A stretch of DNA of 64,000 nucleotides from Pseudogemmobacter humi (GCF_900609055.1 NZ_UXAW01000048.1:186001-250000); one strand, 5' to 3'. Shown: positions 44,176-52,973, numbered from the stretch's first letter. Numbers and translations: made by a program. Notes: generated from the sequence alone by a model not told the origin.

Positions 44176-44240
44176 CCCCCGGGTATTTGGGTCAGGGTGA
44201 AAGGGCTTTCACCCTGAGATAAATACCCCCGCCGGAGGCT
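44176..44240. repeat. GCCTCCGGCGGGGGTATTT element, copy 3, long hairpin form
   Basis: This is a near-perfect inverted repeat: GGGTATTTGGGTCAGGGTGAAAG on the + strand pairs with CTTTCACCCTGAGATAAATACCC, leaving almost no loop. The inverted core CCCCCGCCGGAGGC ends at 44239. It lies 24 nt from the polyprenyl synthase stop, between convergent genes. Confidence 0.88.
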
Positions 44241-44263
44241 TCGACGGCTGTGCCGGGCGGGCG

Positions 44264-45268
44264 TCAGTTCAGGCGCGAGACGACGTAATCGGCGAGATCG
44301 GCGAGCATTTCGCGTAAAGGGTGGTCGGGCAGCGCCGCGAGCGCCTCGCGCGCGGTGGCGGCCCAGGCGAAGGCGTCGTTTTGCGCGGCCTCCATCGCGC
44401 CGTGGCGGGCCATCAGCGCCAGCGCCTGCTCCAGGTCGCCCTCATGCTGGTCGCCCTTTTCGATGACCCGCGACCAGAAGGCGCGCTCGGGCGCGTCGGC
44501 TTTCGCCACCGCCCTGATCACCGGCAGCGTCAGCTTGCGCTCGCGGAAATCGTCGCCGGTGTTCTTGCCGATCGCAGAGGATGTGCCGCCGTAGTCCAGC
44601 AGATCGTCGGCGATCTGGAAGGCGATGCCGAGCGCGTCGCCGTAAGTGAACAGCGCCCTCACCTCTTCCGGCCCCGCCCCGGCGATCACCGCGCCGGATT
44701 CGGTCGCGGCCGAGAACAGGGCGGCGGTCTTGCCGCGCACCACCTTGAGATAGGTCGCCTCGGTGGTTGCCAGATCGCGCGCCGCGGTCAGTTGCAGCAC
44801 CTCGCCCTCGGCGATGGTGGCCGAGGCATTGGCGAGGATGTCGAGAACGCGCAGACTGCCCGGCTCGACCATCAGCTGGAAGGCGCGGGCGAAGAGATAA
44901 TCGCCGACCAGAACCGAGGATTTGTTGTCCCACAACAGGTTGGCGGTCGGGCGGCCGCGGCGCTGGCGGCTTTCGTCCACCACGTCGTCGTGGAGAAGCG
45001 TCGCGGTGTGGATGAATTCCACCGTGGCGGCGAGCTTCCGGTGATCCTCGTTCGCGGGAGCGCCGCAGATATGGGCGGCGGCCAGCACCAGCATCGGGCG
45101 CAGCCTTTTGCCGCCGGCCTCGATCAGATGCGCGGTCACCTCGGGGATGCGCGGCGCGTGTTCGCTGGCCATCTTCTCGCGGATGATGCGGTTTACCGCC
45201 GCCATATCCCCGGCCAGAAAGTCGGCCAGCCGGTCCTGCGGCCCGCGTTTTGCACCGTCCATTTTCAT
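44264..45268 (-). CDS. ispB: All-trans polyprenyl diphosphate synthase (ubiquinone side chain)
   Basis: 334 aa. The two aspartate-rich motifs are LLHDDVVDESRQRRG (about 92-106) and FQIADDLLDYGG (about 216-227). The length and motif context fit octa-/decaprenyl diphosphate synthases making the ubiquinone tail, not the short farnesyl synthases. Chain length cannot be fixed from sequence by eye, so the symbol means the functional class. Divergent from the DUF2007 gene; converges with ispE through a repeat-hairpin region. Confidence 0.9.
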   Translation of the reverse strand: MKMDGAKRGPQDRLADFLAGDMAAVNRIIREKMASEHAPRIPEVTAHLIEAGGKRLRPMLVLAAAHICGAPANEDHRKLAATVEFIHTATLLHDDVVDESRQRRGRPTANLLWDNKSSVLVGDYLFARAFQLMVEPGSLRVLDILANASATIAEGEVLQLTAARDLATTEATYLKVVRGKTAALFSAATESGAVIAGAGPEEVRALFTYGDALGIAFQIADDLLDYGGTSSAIGKNTGDDFRERKLTLPVIRAVAKADAPERAFWSRVIEKGDQHEGDLEQALALMARHGAMEAAQNDAFAWAATAREALAALPDHPLREMLADLADYVVSRLN

Positions 45269-45330
45269 TCCCCGTCCTTTCAGGCGCTGCGCCTCTTGCC
45301 CGTTGGGGCCGGGGCGGCTACCCGGAAACG

Positions 45331-45546
45331 ATGAAAGAACTTTTGCGCACGACCGACCCGACGGTGATCGCTTTTGCCACAGTCCTTCTTGAGGGCGAGG
45401 GAATAACAGCCTTCGCCATGGACGTCCACATGAGCATACTCGACGGCTCGCTTGGCATTCTGCCGCAGCGGCTGATGGTGGCGGATCGCGATCTGTTCAT
45501 GGCGCGGGCGATCCTGAACGACAACGGGGTGGAGGTCCTGGCGTGA
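45331..45546 (+). CDS. DUF2007-type small protein
   Basis: 71 aa from ATG 45331. The sequence MKELLRTTDPTVIAFATVLL ... GEGITAFAMDVHM ... RLMVADRDLFMARAIL follows the DUF2007 pattern of a small ferredoxin-like (ACT/PII-like) domain. In several proteins this domain serves as a signal-transducing module; alone it has no defined role. It is divergent from the polyprenyl synthase gene and overlaps the methyltransferase start by 4 nt. Confidence 0.85.
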   Translation: MKELLRTTDPTVIAFATVLLEGEGITAFAMDVHMSILDGSLGILPQRLMVADRDLFMARAILNDNGVEVLA

Positions 45547-46310
45547 GCGGGACGTTTCCCGACGGGGATCTGACCGACGACAAATTTCTTTGCGGCCGGC
45601 TGCACCTGTTGCAGCCCGCGCGCGGCTACCGGGCGGCCACCGATGCGGTGCTTCTGGCGGCGGCCTGTCCGGCCGGGGCCGGGCAGAGCGTGCTGGATCT
45701 GGGCTGCGGCGCGGGGGCGGCCTCGCTGTGTCTGGCGGCCCGGGTGCCGGAGCTGCGGCTGGCGGGGCTTGAGATCCAGGCGGAATATGCCGATCTGGCG
45801 CGGCGCAATGGGGCAAGGAACGGGGTGGAGATGGAGGTCTTCACCGGCGATCTCGCCCATATGCCGCGTGAGTTGCGCCGCGATTTCGACCATGTGATCG
45901 CCAATCCGCCCTGGTATCCGCCGGGCGGCACCGCCTCGCCGGTCGAGGTGCGGGCGCAGGCGATGCAGGTCAGGCTGCCGGTCGGGGACTGGGTGGCGGC
46001 GGCGGCCCGGCGGCTGGCGCCCGGCGGCTGGCTGACGCTGATCGCCGGGGCGGATTCGGTGCCGGAACTGCTGGCGGCGCTGGCGCCGAAGCTGGGCTCG
46101 GCTTCGGTCCTGCCGCTGGCCGCGCGTGAGGGGCGCGAGGCTTTGCGGGTGATCCTGCGGGCGCGGAAAGGCGGGCGCGCGGCGTTTCGTCTGCTGGCGC
46201 CGCTGGTTCTGCATCAGGGTGCCGGGCATGACGGCGACCGCGAAAGCTACACGCCCGAGGCCAATGCGATCCTGCGCGGCGGCGCGGCGCTTCCGGCGCG
46301 TTTCGGCTGA
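45543..46310 (+). CDS. tRNA1(Val) A37 N6-methyltransferase-like (TrmN6 family)
   Basis: 255 aa with a GTG start overlapping the DUF2007 stop. Motif I VLDLGCGAGAASLCLAARVP (about 51-70) and the amino-methyltransferase motif VIANPPWYPPGG (NPPW about 120-123) identify an N6-adenine methyltransferase of the YfiC/TrmN6 type. It likely acts on tRNA. Ordinary length for the family. Confidence 0.86.
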   Translation: MSGTFPDGDLTDDKFLCGRLHLLQPARGYRAATDAVLLAAACPAGAGQSVLDLGCGAGAASLCLAARVPELRLAGLEIQAEYADLARRNGARNGVEMEVFTGDLAHMPRELRRDFDHVIANPPWYPPGGTASPVEVRAQAMQVRLPVGDWVAAAARRLAPGGWLTLIAGADSVPELLAALAPKLGSASVLPLAAREGREALRVILRARKGGRAAFRLLAPLVLHQGAGHDGDRESYTPEANAILRGGAALPARFG

Positions 46311-46420
46311 TCGCGGTAAAAATTGCAGAGAGATTTTGCCGCAGCCCCGCGCAAGGCTGGTGACACGACTCGCGTTCCGTGCTGCTATCGTCTTACGCGT
46401 GTAACAAGATGGAGGAAGAT

Positions 46421-46591
46421 ATGACGATTGCTTCGCATCTGGCGGAACTTCGCAAGAAGCACGAAACCCTCTCCGACATGGTGGAAAAGGCGCAGCGTAG
46501 TCCGGCGACAGATGATCTCCAGATCGCGGAAATGAAAAAGCAGAAGCTCAAACTGAAGGAGGAAATCAACCGGCTCAGCGCCGCGCATTAA
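46421..46591 (+). CDS. YdcH/DUF465-family small helical protein
   Basis: 56 aa from ATG 46421, with GGAGGA 8 nt upstream. A single long helical sequence (SHLAELRKKHETLSDMVEKA, then LQIAEMKKQKLKLKEEINRL) is typical of DUF465 proteins, which are abundant, small and of unknown function. It is transcribed alone; the stop is 4 nt from the convergent EamA stop. Confidence 0.87.
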   Translation: MTIASHLAELRKKHETLSDMVEKAQRSPATDDLQIAEMKKQKLKLKEEINRLSAAH

Positions 46592-46595
46592 GCGT

Positions 46596-47447
46596 TCAGC
46601 CAGATTTCCGGGCCGCGAGGGCGGCCCCTCCGGTGATAAGCACCGCAGCTAACAGAAGGGTCCAGCCGGCTTCGGCTTTGCCGGCCAGGATCAGCGCCAG
46701 AGTAGACAGCAAAGGCGCAGCATATGAGGCGACACCCAGAAGCTGGATGTCGCCTCTTTTCATGCCGATATCCCAGGTGAAGAAAGCCGCGCCCACCGGG
46801 CCGAGGCCGAGGGCCAGCATCGACAGCCAGCCTTCGGTGGTCGCCGGCCAGATGGTTTCCTCCAGCGCCAGATGCGCGATCAGCGACAGCGCCGCCGAGG
46901 CGAGGCAGAAGACGGTGACGCTTTCGGTCGGCACCTCGCCCAGGCGGCGCGACAGCACCGAATAGGCGGTCCAGGTCAGGGCGCAGCCGAAGGCGAGCAT
47001 CATCGCGGTGGTGTTGAAGCCGCCGCTCTCATCGCGGGCGAGGATGATCAGCGCCGCACCGGAGAAGGCGACGGCGGCGCCGAGCAGTTGCTGAGGGCGG
47101 AGTTTCTCGCCCGGCAGCAGGGCCGAGGTCAACACGATCAGCAGCGGCCAGAGATAGGCGATCAGCCCGGTCTCGGCGGTAGGGGCGGTGCGGAAGGCGG
47201 TGAAATACAGGAAATGGTAGCCGAACAGGCCAATCGTGCCGAAAGCGTAGACCTTCCAGGAGATTTCCCGCAGCACATGGAAACCCTGACGTGCAGTCCA
47301 GACCAGGCCGATGGCGCCGCCGATCGCGAAACAGACCGCGTTGAGCAGAAAGGGCGGCACCGGGGCCGAGCCGATGGTCAAAAGCGCCAGCAGCGCCCAC
47401 ATCAGCACGGCGGTGAATCCGATGGCGGTGGCCTTGTTGCGCGACAT
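46596..47447 (-). CDS. EamA/DMT-family transporter
   Basis: 283 aa from ATG 47447, with CAGGAGGG upstream. About ten hydrophobic helices in two EamA repeats; features include KATAIGFTAVLMWALLALL at the N-terminus and a mid-protein ALTWTAYSVLSRRLG start of the second repeat. It resembles the YddG aromatic amino-acid exporter subgroup, which is a tentative comparison. It sits after the phbB terminator and the fourth twin palindrome. Confidence 0.86.
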   Translation of the reverse strand: MSRNKATAIGFTAVLMWALLALLTIGSAPVPPFLLNAVCFAIGGAIGLVWTARQGFHVLREISWKVYAFGTIGLFGYHFLYFTAFRTAPTAETGLIAYLWPLLIVLTSALLPGEKLRPQQLLGAAVAFSGAALIILARDESGGFNTTAMMLAFGCALTWTAYSVLSRRLGEVPTESVTVFCLASAALSLIAHLALEETIWPATTEGWLSMLALGLGPVGAAFFTWDIGMKRGDIQLLGVASYAAPLLSTLALILAGKAEAGWTLLLAAVLITGGAALAARKSG

Positions 47448-47463
47448 TTCAACCCTCCTGACG

Positions 47464-47509
47464 CCGTTTCCTTCAAAGGAAACGGGCCGGAGTTTTTGAA
47501 AACTCCGGC
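47464..47509. repeat. Twin palindrome element 4 (upstream of EamA gene)
   Basis: The first palindrome CCGTTTCCTT-CA-AAGGAAACGG (47464-47485) abuts GCCGGAGTTTT-TG-AAAACTCCGGC (47486-47509), the latter identical to half of element 3. Unlike the other copies it is 75 nt from the nearest upstream stop (phbB), with the phbB terminator in between, and 16 nt from the EamA start. Confidence 0.85.
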
Positions 47510-47541
47510 GCGCGTTCTTTAGGCGAGTGTAGGGTAAAGAA

Positions 47542-47567
47542 AAAGACCCGCCGAGGGGCGGGCCTTT
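47542..47567 (-). terminator. Intrinsic terminator of phbB
   Basis: On the minus strand a GC-rich stem (AAAGGCCCGCC against GGCGGGTCTTT, one mismatch, four-base loop) is followed by TTCTTT. It starts 18 nt after the phbB stop. Confidence 0.85.
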
Positions 47568-47584
47568 CTGCGATATCCGTCGTG

Positions 47585-48310
47585 TCAGACGAAGAACTGG
47601 CCGCCGTTCGCCGAAATGGTCGAGCCGGTGATGAAACCCGCATCGTCCGAGGCGAGGAAGGCGGCGCAGCGCGCGATTTCCTCGGGCTCGCCCAGACGGC
47701 CGACCGGGATCTGCGGGATGATGCGTTCGGCCAGCACCTTCTCGTCGATGGCGCGCACCATTTCGGTGCCGATATAGCCCGGGCAGATCGCGTTCACGGT
47801 GATTCCCGCACGGGCGCCTTCCTGGGCCAGAGCCTTGGTGAAGCCGAGATCGCCGGATTTCGCCGCCGAATAATTCACCTGGCCCGCCTGGCCTTTTTGT
47901 CCGTTGATCGACGAGATGTTGATGATCCGGCCGAATTTGCGGTCGCGCATCCCCGACCACAACGGATGGGTCATGTTGAACAGGCCCGTCAGGTTGGTGT
48001 CGATCACCTCTTTCCACTGCTGCGGGGTCATCTTGTGGAACATGGCGTCGCGGGTGATCCCGGCGTTGTTCACCAGCACGTCGATGGGGCCCAGATCGGC
48101 CTCGACCTTTTTGATGCCTTCGGCGCAGGCGTCGTAATCGGCGACCGACCATTTATACGTCGGAATGCCGGTTTCGGCGGTGAAGGCTTTGGCCGCCTCG
48201 TCATTGCCGGCATAATTGGCGGCGACCTTGTAGCCTGCCGCTTTCAGGGCGACCGAGATCGCCGCGCCGATGCCGCGCGAACCGCCGGTGACGAGTGCAA
48301 CTCTGGACAT
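47585..48310 (-). CDS. phbB: Acetoacetyl-CoA reductase
   Basis: 241 aa, SDR fold. TGGSRGIGAAI (NADPH loop, about 8-18), NNAGITRDAMFHKM, INISSINGQKGQAGQVNYSAAK (Ser...Tyr...Lys triad) and AICPGYIGTEMV are as in PhbB/PhaB. It makes (R)-3-hydroxybutyryl-CoA for PHB. It lies downstream of phbA, separated by a hairpin and interlocked palindromes, so it may be separately controlled. GAGGAGG provides a strong ribosome site. Confidence 0.95.
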   Translation of the reverse strand: MSRVALVTGGSRGIGAAISVALKAAGYKVAANYAGNDEAAKAFTAETGIPTYKWSVADYDACAEGIKKVEADLGPIDVLVNNAGITRDAMFHKMTPQQWKEVIDTNLTGLFNMTHPLWSGMRDRKFGRIINISSINGQKGQAGQVNYSAAKSGDLGFTKALAQEGARAGITVNAICPGYIGTEMVRAIDEKVLAERIIPQIPVGRLGEPEEIARCAAFLASDDAGFITGSTISANGGQFFV

Positions 48311-48384
48311 GATTCCTCCTCAGAAAAGCTGTCAGGTCATTGCTAGCGTCATGCTATCGGCTGCGCAATATTGTTGCTGAATTT

Positions 48385-48417
48385 ATTTTGCATCGGCAGC
48401 AAAATTTCCCTGCCGAT
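48385..48417. promoter_or_regulatory. Interlocked palindromes upstream of phbB (candidate operator)
   Basis: Two perfect inverted repeats share bases: ATTTTGC-N7-GCAAAAT (48385-48405) and ATCGGCAG-N10-CTGCCGAT (48392-48417). They lie between the phbA terminator and the phbB start (about 75 nt upstream). TGC/GCA-containing dyads are what PhaR-type regulators of PHB genes bind in related bacteria; that role here is inference. Confidence 0.6.
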
Positions 48418-48437
48418 ACCGGCGCGCAGAGAAGAAT

Positions 48438-48460
48438 GGCGCCGGGGCTGGCCCGGCGCC
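48438..48460 (-). terminator. Intrinsic terminator of phbA
   Basis: GGCGCCGGG (48438-48446) pairs with CCCGGCGCC (48452-48460) with a 5-nt loop. On the minus strand it is followed by ATTCTTCTC and lies 7 nt after the phbA stop. A partial T-tract makes it a moderate call. Confidence 0.65.
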
Positions 48461-48467
48461 GGGTTTC

Positions 48468-49643
48468 TCAGCCGCGCTCAAGGCACATGGCGACGCCCAT
48501 GCCGCCGCCGATACAGAGCGTGGCGAGGCCCTTTTTCGCGCCCGAGCGGTTCATCTCGAACACAAGCGTGTTCAGGATCCGCGCGCCCGAGGCGCCGATC
48601 GGATGGCCGATGGCGATGGCGCCGCCGTTGACGTTCACCTTCGCCGGATCCCAGCCCATGTCCTTGTTCACCGCGCAGGCCTGGGCGGCGAAAGCCTCGT
48701 TCGCCTCGACCAGGTCCAGATCGGCGGCTTTCCAGCCTGCCTTGTCCAGCGCCTTGCGGCTGGCATAGATCGGCCCCACGCCCATGATCGCCGGATCGAG
48801 CCCGGCGGTGGCGTAAGAGGCGATCCGGGCCAGCACCTTCAGCCCGCGCTTCGCGGCTTCCTCCTCGCTCATCAGCAGCACCGCGGCGGCGCCGTCGTTG
48901 ATGCCCGAGGCATTGCCCGCGGTGACGCTGCCGTCTTTGGCAAAAGCGGGTTTCAGCTTCTGCATCGCCTCGATCGTGGCGCCGAGGCGGATGTATTCGT
49001 CCTGATCCACCACGGTATCGCCCTTGCGGCCTTTCACGGTGAAGGGGGTGATTTCATCCGCGAATTTGCCGGCCTTCTGCGCCGCTTCGGCCTTGTTCTG
49101 GCTGGCCAGCGCGAATTCGTCCTGCTGCTCGCGCGAGATCTGCCACTGGTTGGCGACGTTCTCGGCGGTCTGGCCCATATGGTAGCCGTTGAAGGCGTCC
49201 CACAGCCCGTCCTTGATCATCGAATCGATGAATTTCAGATCGCCCATTTTCTGGCCCGCGCGCAGATGGGCGACATGGGGCGAAAGCGACATCGACTCCT
49301 GGCCGCCGGCGACCACGATCTTCGCGTCGCCCAGTTGGACATGCTGCGCGCCAAGCGCCACGGTGCGCAGCCCCGAGCCGCAGACCTGGTTGATGCCCCA
49401 GGCGCTGCTTTCCTTCGCCAGACCGGCGAGAATCGCGGCCTGGCGGGCGGGGTTCTGGCCCTGGCCGCCGGTAAGCACCTGACCGAGAATGGTTTCCTCG
49501 ACCTCGGCCTTGTCGATTCCGGCACGGGCGACGACGGCCTCGATCACGGCCGCGCCTAGTTCATGTGCGGGGGTGTTGGCGAAAGAGCCGTTGAAGCTGC
49601 CCACTGCGGTGCGGGCCGCCGAAACGATTACGACATTGGTCAT
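48468..49643 (-). CDS. phbA: Acetyl-CoA acetyltransferase (beta-ketothiolase)
   Basis: 391 aa, thiolase family. The nucleophile segment [16 protein letters not shown] (Cys about 88), the [11 protein letters not shown] motif, [17 protein letters not shown] (His about 348) and [13 protein letters not shown] with the second Cys are all intact. It condenses two acetyl-CoA to acetoacetyl-CoA, the first PHB step. It is followed by its own hairpin and then phbB. No PHB synthase is in the window. Confidence 0.96.
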   Translation of the reverse strand: MTNVVIVSAARTAVGSFNGSFANTPAHELGAAVIEAVVARAGIDKAEVEETILGQVLTGGQGQNPARQAAILAGLAKESSAWGINQVCGSGLRTVALGAQHVQLGDAKIVVAGGQESMSLSPHVAHLRAGQKMGDLKFIDSMIKDGLWDAFNGYHMGQTAENVANQWQISREQQDEFALASQNKAEAAQKAGKFADEITPFTVKGRKGDTVVDQDEYIRLGATIEAMQKLKPAFAKDGSVTAGNASGINDGAAAVLLMSEEEAAKRGLKVLARIASYATAGLDPAIMGVGPIYASRKALDKAGWKAADLDLVEANEAFAAQACAVNKDMGWDPAKVNVNGGAIAIGHPIGASGARILNTLVFEMNRSGAKKGLATLCIGGGMGVAMCLERG

Positions 49644-49780
49644 CTGAATTTCTCCCGGTCAGTATCCGTCCGGCGCAGGCGAAAAACCCGGCCGGACCAG
49701 CCTGGGTGCAGAGGGACATAATCGCGCGGAATACGCAAGAATATTGCGCAGAGCCAGGCGGCAGAATCACGATCAACCGA

Positions 49781-50647
49781 TTACACGCTGCGGTTGCGCC
49801 GGAATTGCGAGAAATCCGGCTCAAGTTCGGGGCGGCCGAACAGATAGCCTTGCAGGCAACCGACCCCCTGATCGCGCAGCCAGCCGGCCTCGGCCGCGGT
49901 CTCGACCGCCTCGGCAACGAGGAACATGCCGAATTCGCGCGCCAGCGCGACAGCGGCGCGCACGATGCGCTGGTTCGGATTGTCGTGTTCGCAGCCGCGG
50001 ATGAAACGGCCGTCGAGCTTGGCGATGTCGAAGCCGAAGGCGCCCAGCAGGCCAAGCGAGGTCGGCCCGTCGCCGAAATCGTCCAGCGTGAAGGCGATAC
50101 CGGAGCTGCGGAACTCCTCCATGAAGGGAATCAGCACATCGGGCATCTGCATGGCCGAGGCTTCGTTGATCTCCAGAATCAGCCCCCTGCCGATCAGCGG
50201 TTCCTCTTTCAGCGTGCGGCGCAGAAGCTGCGCCCAGGGCCGGTAGCCGACCGAGCGCGCCGACATGTTCACCGCGATGCGGATGCCCGGGTTGCGGCGC
50301 AAAGCCGCGAGGCCGAGCCGCAGCGCCGCGACATCGATCTCGCGCCCCAGTTCGCGGGTTTCGGCGATGGTCATGAACTCGCGCGCCGGGATCGTCAGCC
50401 CCTTCGGGTCCAGGAGCCGCATATAGCCTTCGTAAAAGCCGATGATCGAGGGATCGGCGGCATAGACCGCGGGCTGGAACGCCAGCCGCATCCGGCGCAG
50501 GTCGAGCGCCTCGCGCACCATGCGCAGCACCGCGCCCTCGGACCGCGAGGCCGCCACCGCGAAGGGCGAGGCCTCGTCGGGGCTGGCCACCCCGGGGTCG
50601 GTTTCCGGCTGTGCCGGTTCCGGAAATGCGCCGTGCCGGAAGTTCAT
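49781..50647 (-). CDS. EAL-domain protein with altered EAL motif
   Basis: 288 aa from ATG 50647, which has GAGAGGGGCGGGG just upstream; GTG 50662 is an alternative. An N-terminal extension of about 40 aa precedes a single EAL phosphodiesterase-type domain. The EAL signature reads EGYMR, while NMSARS, EINEAS, TLDDFGDG, KLDGRFIRG, AEAVET and QGYLFGRP keep most positions used for metal and c-di-GMP binding. It has no GGDEF, PAS or membrane part, so it is a cytoplasmic stand-alone domain. Whether it cleaves c-di-GMP or only binds is open. Confidence 0.85.
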   Translation of the reverse strand: MNFRHGAFPEPAQPETDPGVASPDEASPFAVAASRSEGAVLRMVREALDLRRMRLAFQPAVYAADPSIIGFYEGYMRLLDPKGLTIPAREFMTIAETRELGREIDVAALRLGLAALRRNPGIRIAVNMSARSVGYRPWAQLLRRTLKEEPLIGRGLILEINEASAMQMPDVLIPFMEEFRSSGIAFTLDDFGDGPTSLGLLGAFGFDIAKLDGRFIRGCEHDNPNQRIVRAAVALAREFGMFLVAEAVETAAEAGWLRDQGVGCLQGYLFGRPELEPDFSQFRRNRSV

Positions 50648-50758
50648 CCCCGCCCCTCTCACCCTTTTCTCGCTTCGGGTGACAGGATGGGGTGAAAAGC
50701 GTAAACCGGGGCTGAAGTTTCTGCTTTTGTATCAAATGTCACGCATAAGGATCCGGCC

Positions 50759-51343
50759 TTGAGCACCGATCAGACCCGCTGCCCCTGGTGCGGCAGCGAT
50801 CCGCTATACGTCGCCTATCACGACGAGGAATGGGGCCGCCCCGAACGCGACCCGCGCGCTTTGTGGGAGATGCTGATCCTCGAAGGATTCCAGGCCGGTC
50901 TGTCCTGGTATACGATCCTGAAAAAGCGCGAGAATTTCCGCGCGGCCTTTCAGGGCTTCCAGCCGGAGACCATCGCCGGATGGGGCGGGGCCGAGGTGGA
51001 ACGCCTGCTGCAAGATCCCGGCATCGTGCGCCATCGCGGCAAGATCGAGGGCACGATCCGCGCCGCCCGCGCGTATCTGGAGATCGAGGCGGCGGAGGGC
51101 TTTTCTCCCTGGATCTGGTCTTTCACCGGGGGCGTGCCGCTCCGGGGCGATCTGCGCTCGATGGCCGAGGCGCAAACCGCGACGCCCGAGAGCACCGCTT
51201 TGTCGAAGGCGCTGAAGAAAAAGGGGTTCGGCTTCTGCGGCCCCTCGATCTCTTACGCCTTCATGCAGGCCGCCGGGATGGTGAACGATCACCTGGTCAG
51301 CTGCCCGCAACATGCCGAATGCGCGGCCCTGGCGCATGGTTGA
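50759..51343 (+). CDS. tag: DNA-3-methyladenine glycosylase I
   Basis: 194 aa with a TTG start at 50759 and AAGGATCC upstream. CPWCGSDPLYVAYHDEEWGRP at the N-terminus, LILEGFQAGLSWYTILKKRE, and the C-terminal GFGFCGPSISYAFMQAAGMV ... HLVSCPQH (zinc ligands Cys/His) are diagnostic of Tag. It removes 3-methyladenine from alkylated DNA. It is transcribed toward the thioredoxin/TPR gene, 67 nt away. Confidence 0.94.
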   Translation: MSTDQTRCPWCGSDPLYVAYHDEEWGRPERDPRALWEMLILEGFQAGLSWYTILKKRENFRAAFQGFQPETIAGWGGAEVERLLQDPGIVRHRGKIEGTIRAARAYLEIEAAEGFSPWIWSFTGGVPLRGDLRSMAEAQTATPESTALSKALKKKGFGFCGPSISYAFMQAAGMVNDHLVSCPQHAECAALAHG

Positions 51344-51410
51344 CCCCTTGGCGCGGCGGTCCGCAGCGCGCATATAGGGGAAAACCTGCGACGATGATGA
51401 TGGGGGAAAC

Positions 51411-52316
51411 ATGCTTGGCTTAGGTGAAACGACCAGCCCCGCCGCCGGCGACCTGATCAGGGACGGATCGGAAGCCAGTTTCATGGCCGATGTGATCGAC
51501 GCCTCGCGCGAGGTGCCGGTGATCGTCGATTTCTGGGCCACCTGGTGCGGCCCCTGCAAGCAGCTCGGCCCGGCGCTGGAGGCCGCGGTGCTGGCGGCGA
51601 AGGGCAAGGTGAAGATGGTGAAGATCGATGTCGATCAGAACCAGATGGTCGCCGCCCAGCTTCGGATCCAGTCGGTCCCCACGGTCTATGCCTTCTGGCA
51701 GGGCCAGCCGGTCGATGGCTTCCAGGGCGCGCTGCCGGGCTCGGAAATCAAGAAGTTCATCGACAAGCTGGCGGCTCTGGCCGGGGACGGGGGGCTCGGT
51801 GAGGCCATCGCCGCGGCCGAGGAGATGCTGGACCAGGGCGCGGTGGCGGATGCGGCCGAAACCTTTGCCGCGATCCTCGGCGAAGAGCCCGAGAATGCCG
51901 CGGCTTATGGCGGCATGGCACGCGCCCATATCGCCGCCGGAAATCTGGACCAGGCAGAGGCCTTCCTGAACGCCGCCCCCGCCGCCATCGCGAAATCGCA
52001 GGAGATCGAGGCCGCCCGTGCCCGGCTGGAACTGGCGAAACAGGCCGCCAATGCCGGGCCCGAGGCCGAGTTGCGCGCCCGGGTCGAGGCCGATCCCGCC
52101 GACCACCAGGCGCGGTTCGACCTTGCGGTGGCGCTGAACGCCGGCGGCCAGGTCGAGGCGGCGGTGGACGAGTTGCTGGAATTGTTCCGCCGCGACCGGG
52201 AATGGAACGACGGCGCGGCGAAGGCACAGCTTTTCACCATTTTCGACGCGCTGAAACCGCAGGATCCGATCGTGCTGAAGGGGCGGCGCAAGCTCTCTTC
52301 GATGATCTTCTCCTGA
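51411..52316 (+). CDS. Thioredoxin-TPR co-chaperone (CnoX/YbbN-like)
   Basis: 301 aa. An N-terminal thioredoxin domain (about 20-130) has the active site FWATWCGPCKQLGPAL, that is WCGPC with both Cys. The C-terminal half (about 140-300) has TPR-like helices (AAAEEMLDQGAVADAAETFA, AYGGMARAHIAAGNLDQAEA). E. coli CnoX has lost the resolving Cys, so this protein with WCGPC may also act as a reductase. It is followed by the Lon-N and Trm112 genes at 3- and -4-nt spacing, so they form one operon. Confidence 0.88.
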   Translation: MLGLGETTSPAAGDLIRDGSEASFMADVIDASREVPVIVDFWATWCGPCKQLGPALEAAVLAAKGKVKMVKIDVDQNQMVAAQLRIQSVPTVYAFWQGQPVDGFQGALPGSEIKKFIDKLAALAGDGGLGEAIAAAEEMLDQGAVADAAETFAAILGEEPENAAAYGGMARAHIAAGNLDQAEAFLNAAPAAIAKSQEIEAARARLELAKQAANAGPEAELRARVEADPADHQARFDLAVALNAGGQVEAAVDELLELFRRDREWNDGAAKAQLFTIFDALKPQDPIVLKGRRKLSSMIFS

Positions 52317-52319
52317 GCG

Positions 52320-52973
52320 ATGTTTCCGCTGCGTCCGGCGCTTTCCGATCTGCCCGGGACCATCCCGGTCTTTCCGCTGCCGGGCGCGCTGCTTCTGCCC
52401 CGCGCGCGGCTGCCGCTGCATATTTTCGAGCCGCGCTATCTGGCGATGGTGGAGGATTGCCTGAAACATCCGCACCGGCTGATCGGGATGATCTGTCCGC
52501 GCGGCGGGCGGACGGATGAGCCGCGGCTCTCGGCCATCGGTTGCGCCGGGCGGCTGGTGCAATTCGCCGAGACCGAGGACGGGCGCTATCTGATCACGCT
52601 CTCGGGCCTTGCGCGGTTCCGGTTGCTCGACGAGGTGGGGGGCTTCACCCCCTACCGGCGCTTCAACGTGGACTGGTCGTCCTTCGCCCGCGATCTGGGG
52701 CCGCAGGAAGAGGATCCGGGGCTGGAACGGGCGGTTCTGCTTGATCTGCTGGCACGGTATATGGCGACGAAGAACCTCGGCGTCGACTGGGAGGGGCTGG
52801 GCGACGCGCCGGACGAGGTGCTGGTCAACGCCTTCGCCATGCTTGCGCCGCTGTCGCCCGAGGACCGCCAGGCGCTCTTGGAATCGCCCGATCTGACCAC
52901 CCGGCGCGAGACGCTGGTGACGCTGGTCGAATTCGCCCTGCGCGGCGGCAAGGATGATGAGGTGCTGCAATGA
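52320..52973 (+). CDS. Lon-protease N-terminal-domain protein (no protease domain)
   Basis: 217 aa. The LON substrate-binding (PUA-like) domain is clear at the start: [20 protein letters not shown] and [18 protein letters not shown]. There is no AAA+ or Ser-Lys protease part. Free-standing LON-N proteins are common in alphaproteobacteria; the function is uncertain. It starts 3 nt after the thioredoxin-TPR gene and its stop overlaps the Trm112 gene by 4 nt. Confidence 0.9.
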   Translation: MFPLRPALSDLPGTIPVFPLPGALLLPRARLPLHIFEPRYLAMVEDCLKHPHRLIGMICPRGGRTDEPRLSAIGCAGRLVQFAETEDGRYLITLSGLARFRLLDEVGGFTPYRRFNVDWSSFARDLGPQEEDPGLERAVLLDLLARYMATKNLGVDWEGLGDAPDEVLVNAFAMLAPLSPEDRQALLESPDLTTRRETLVTLVEFALRGGKDDEVLQ

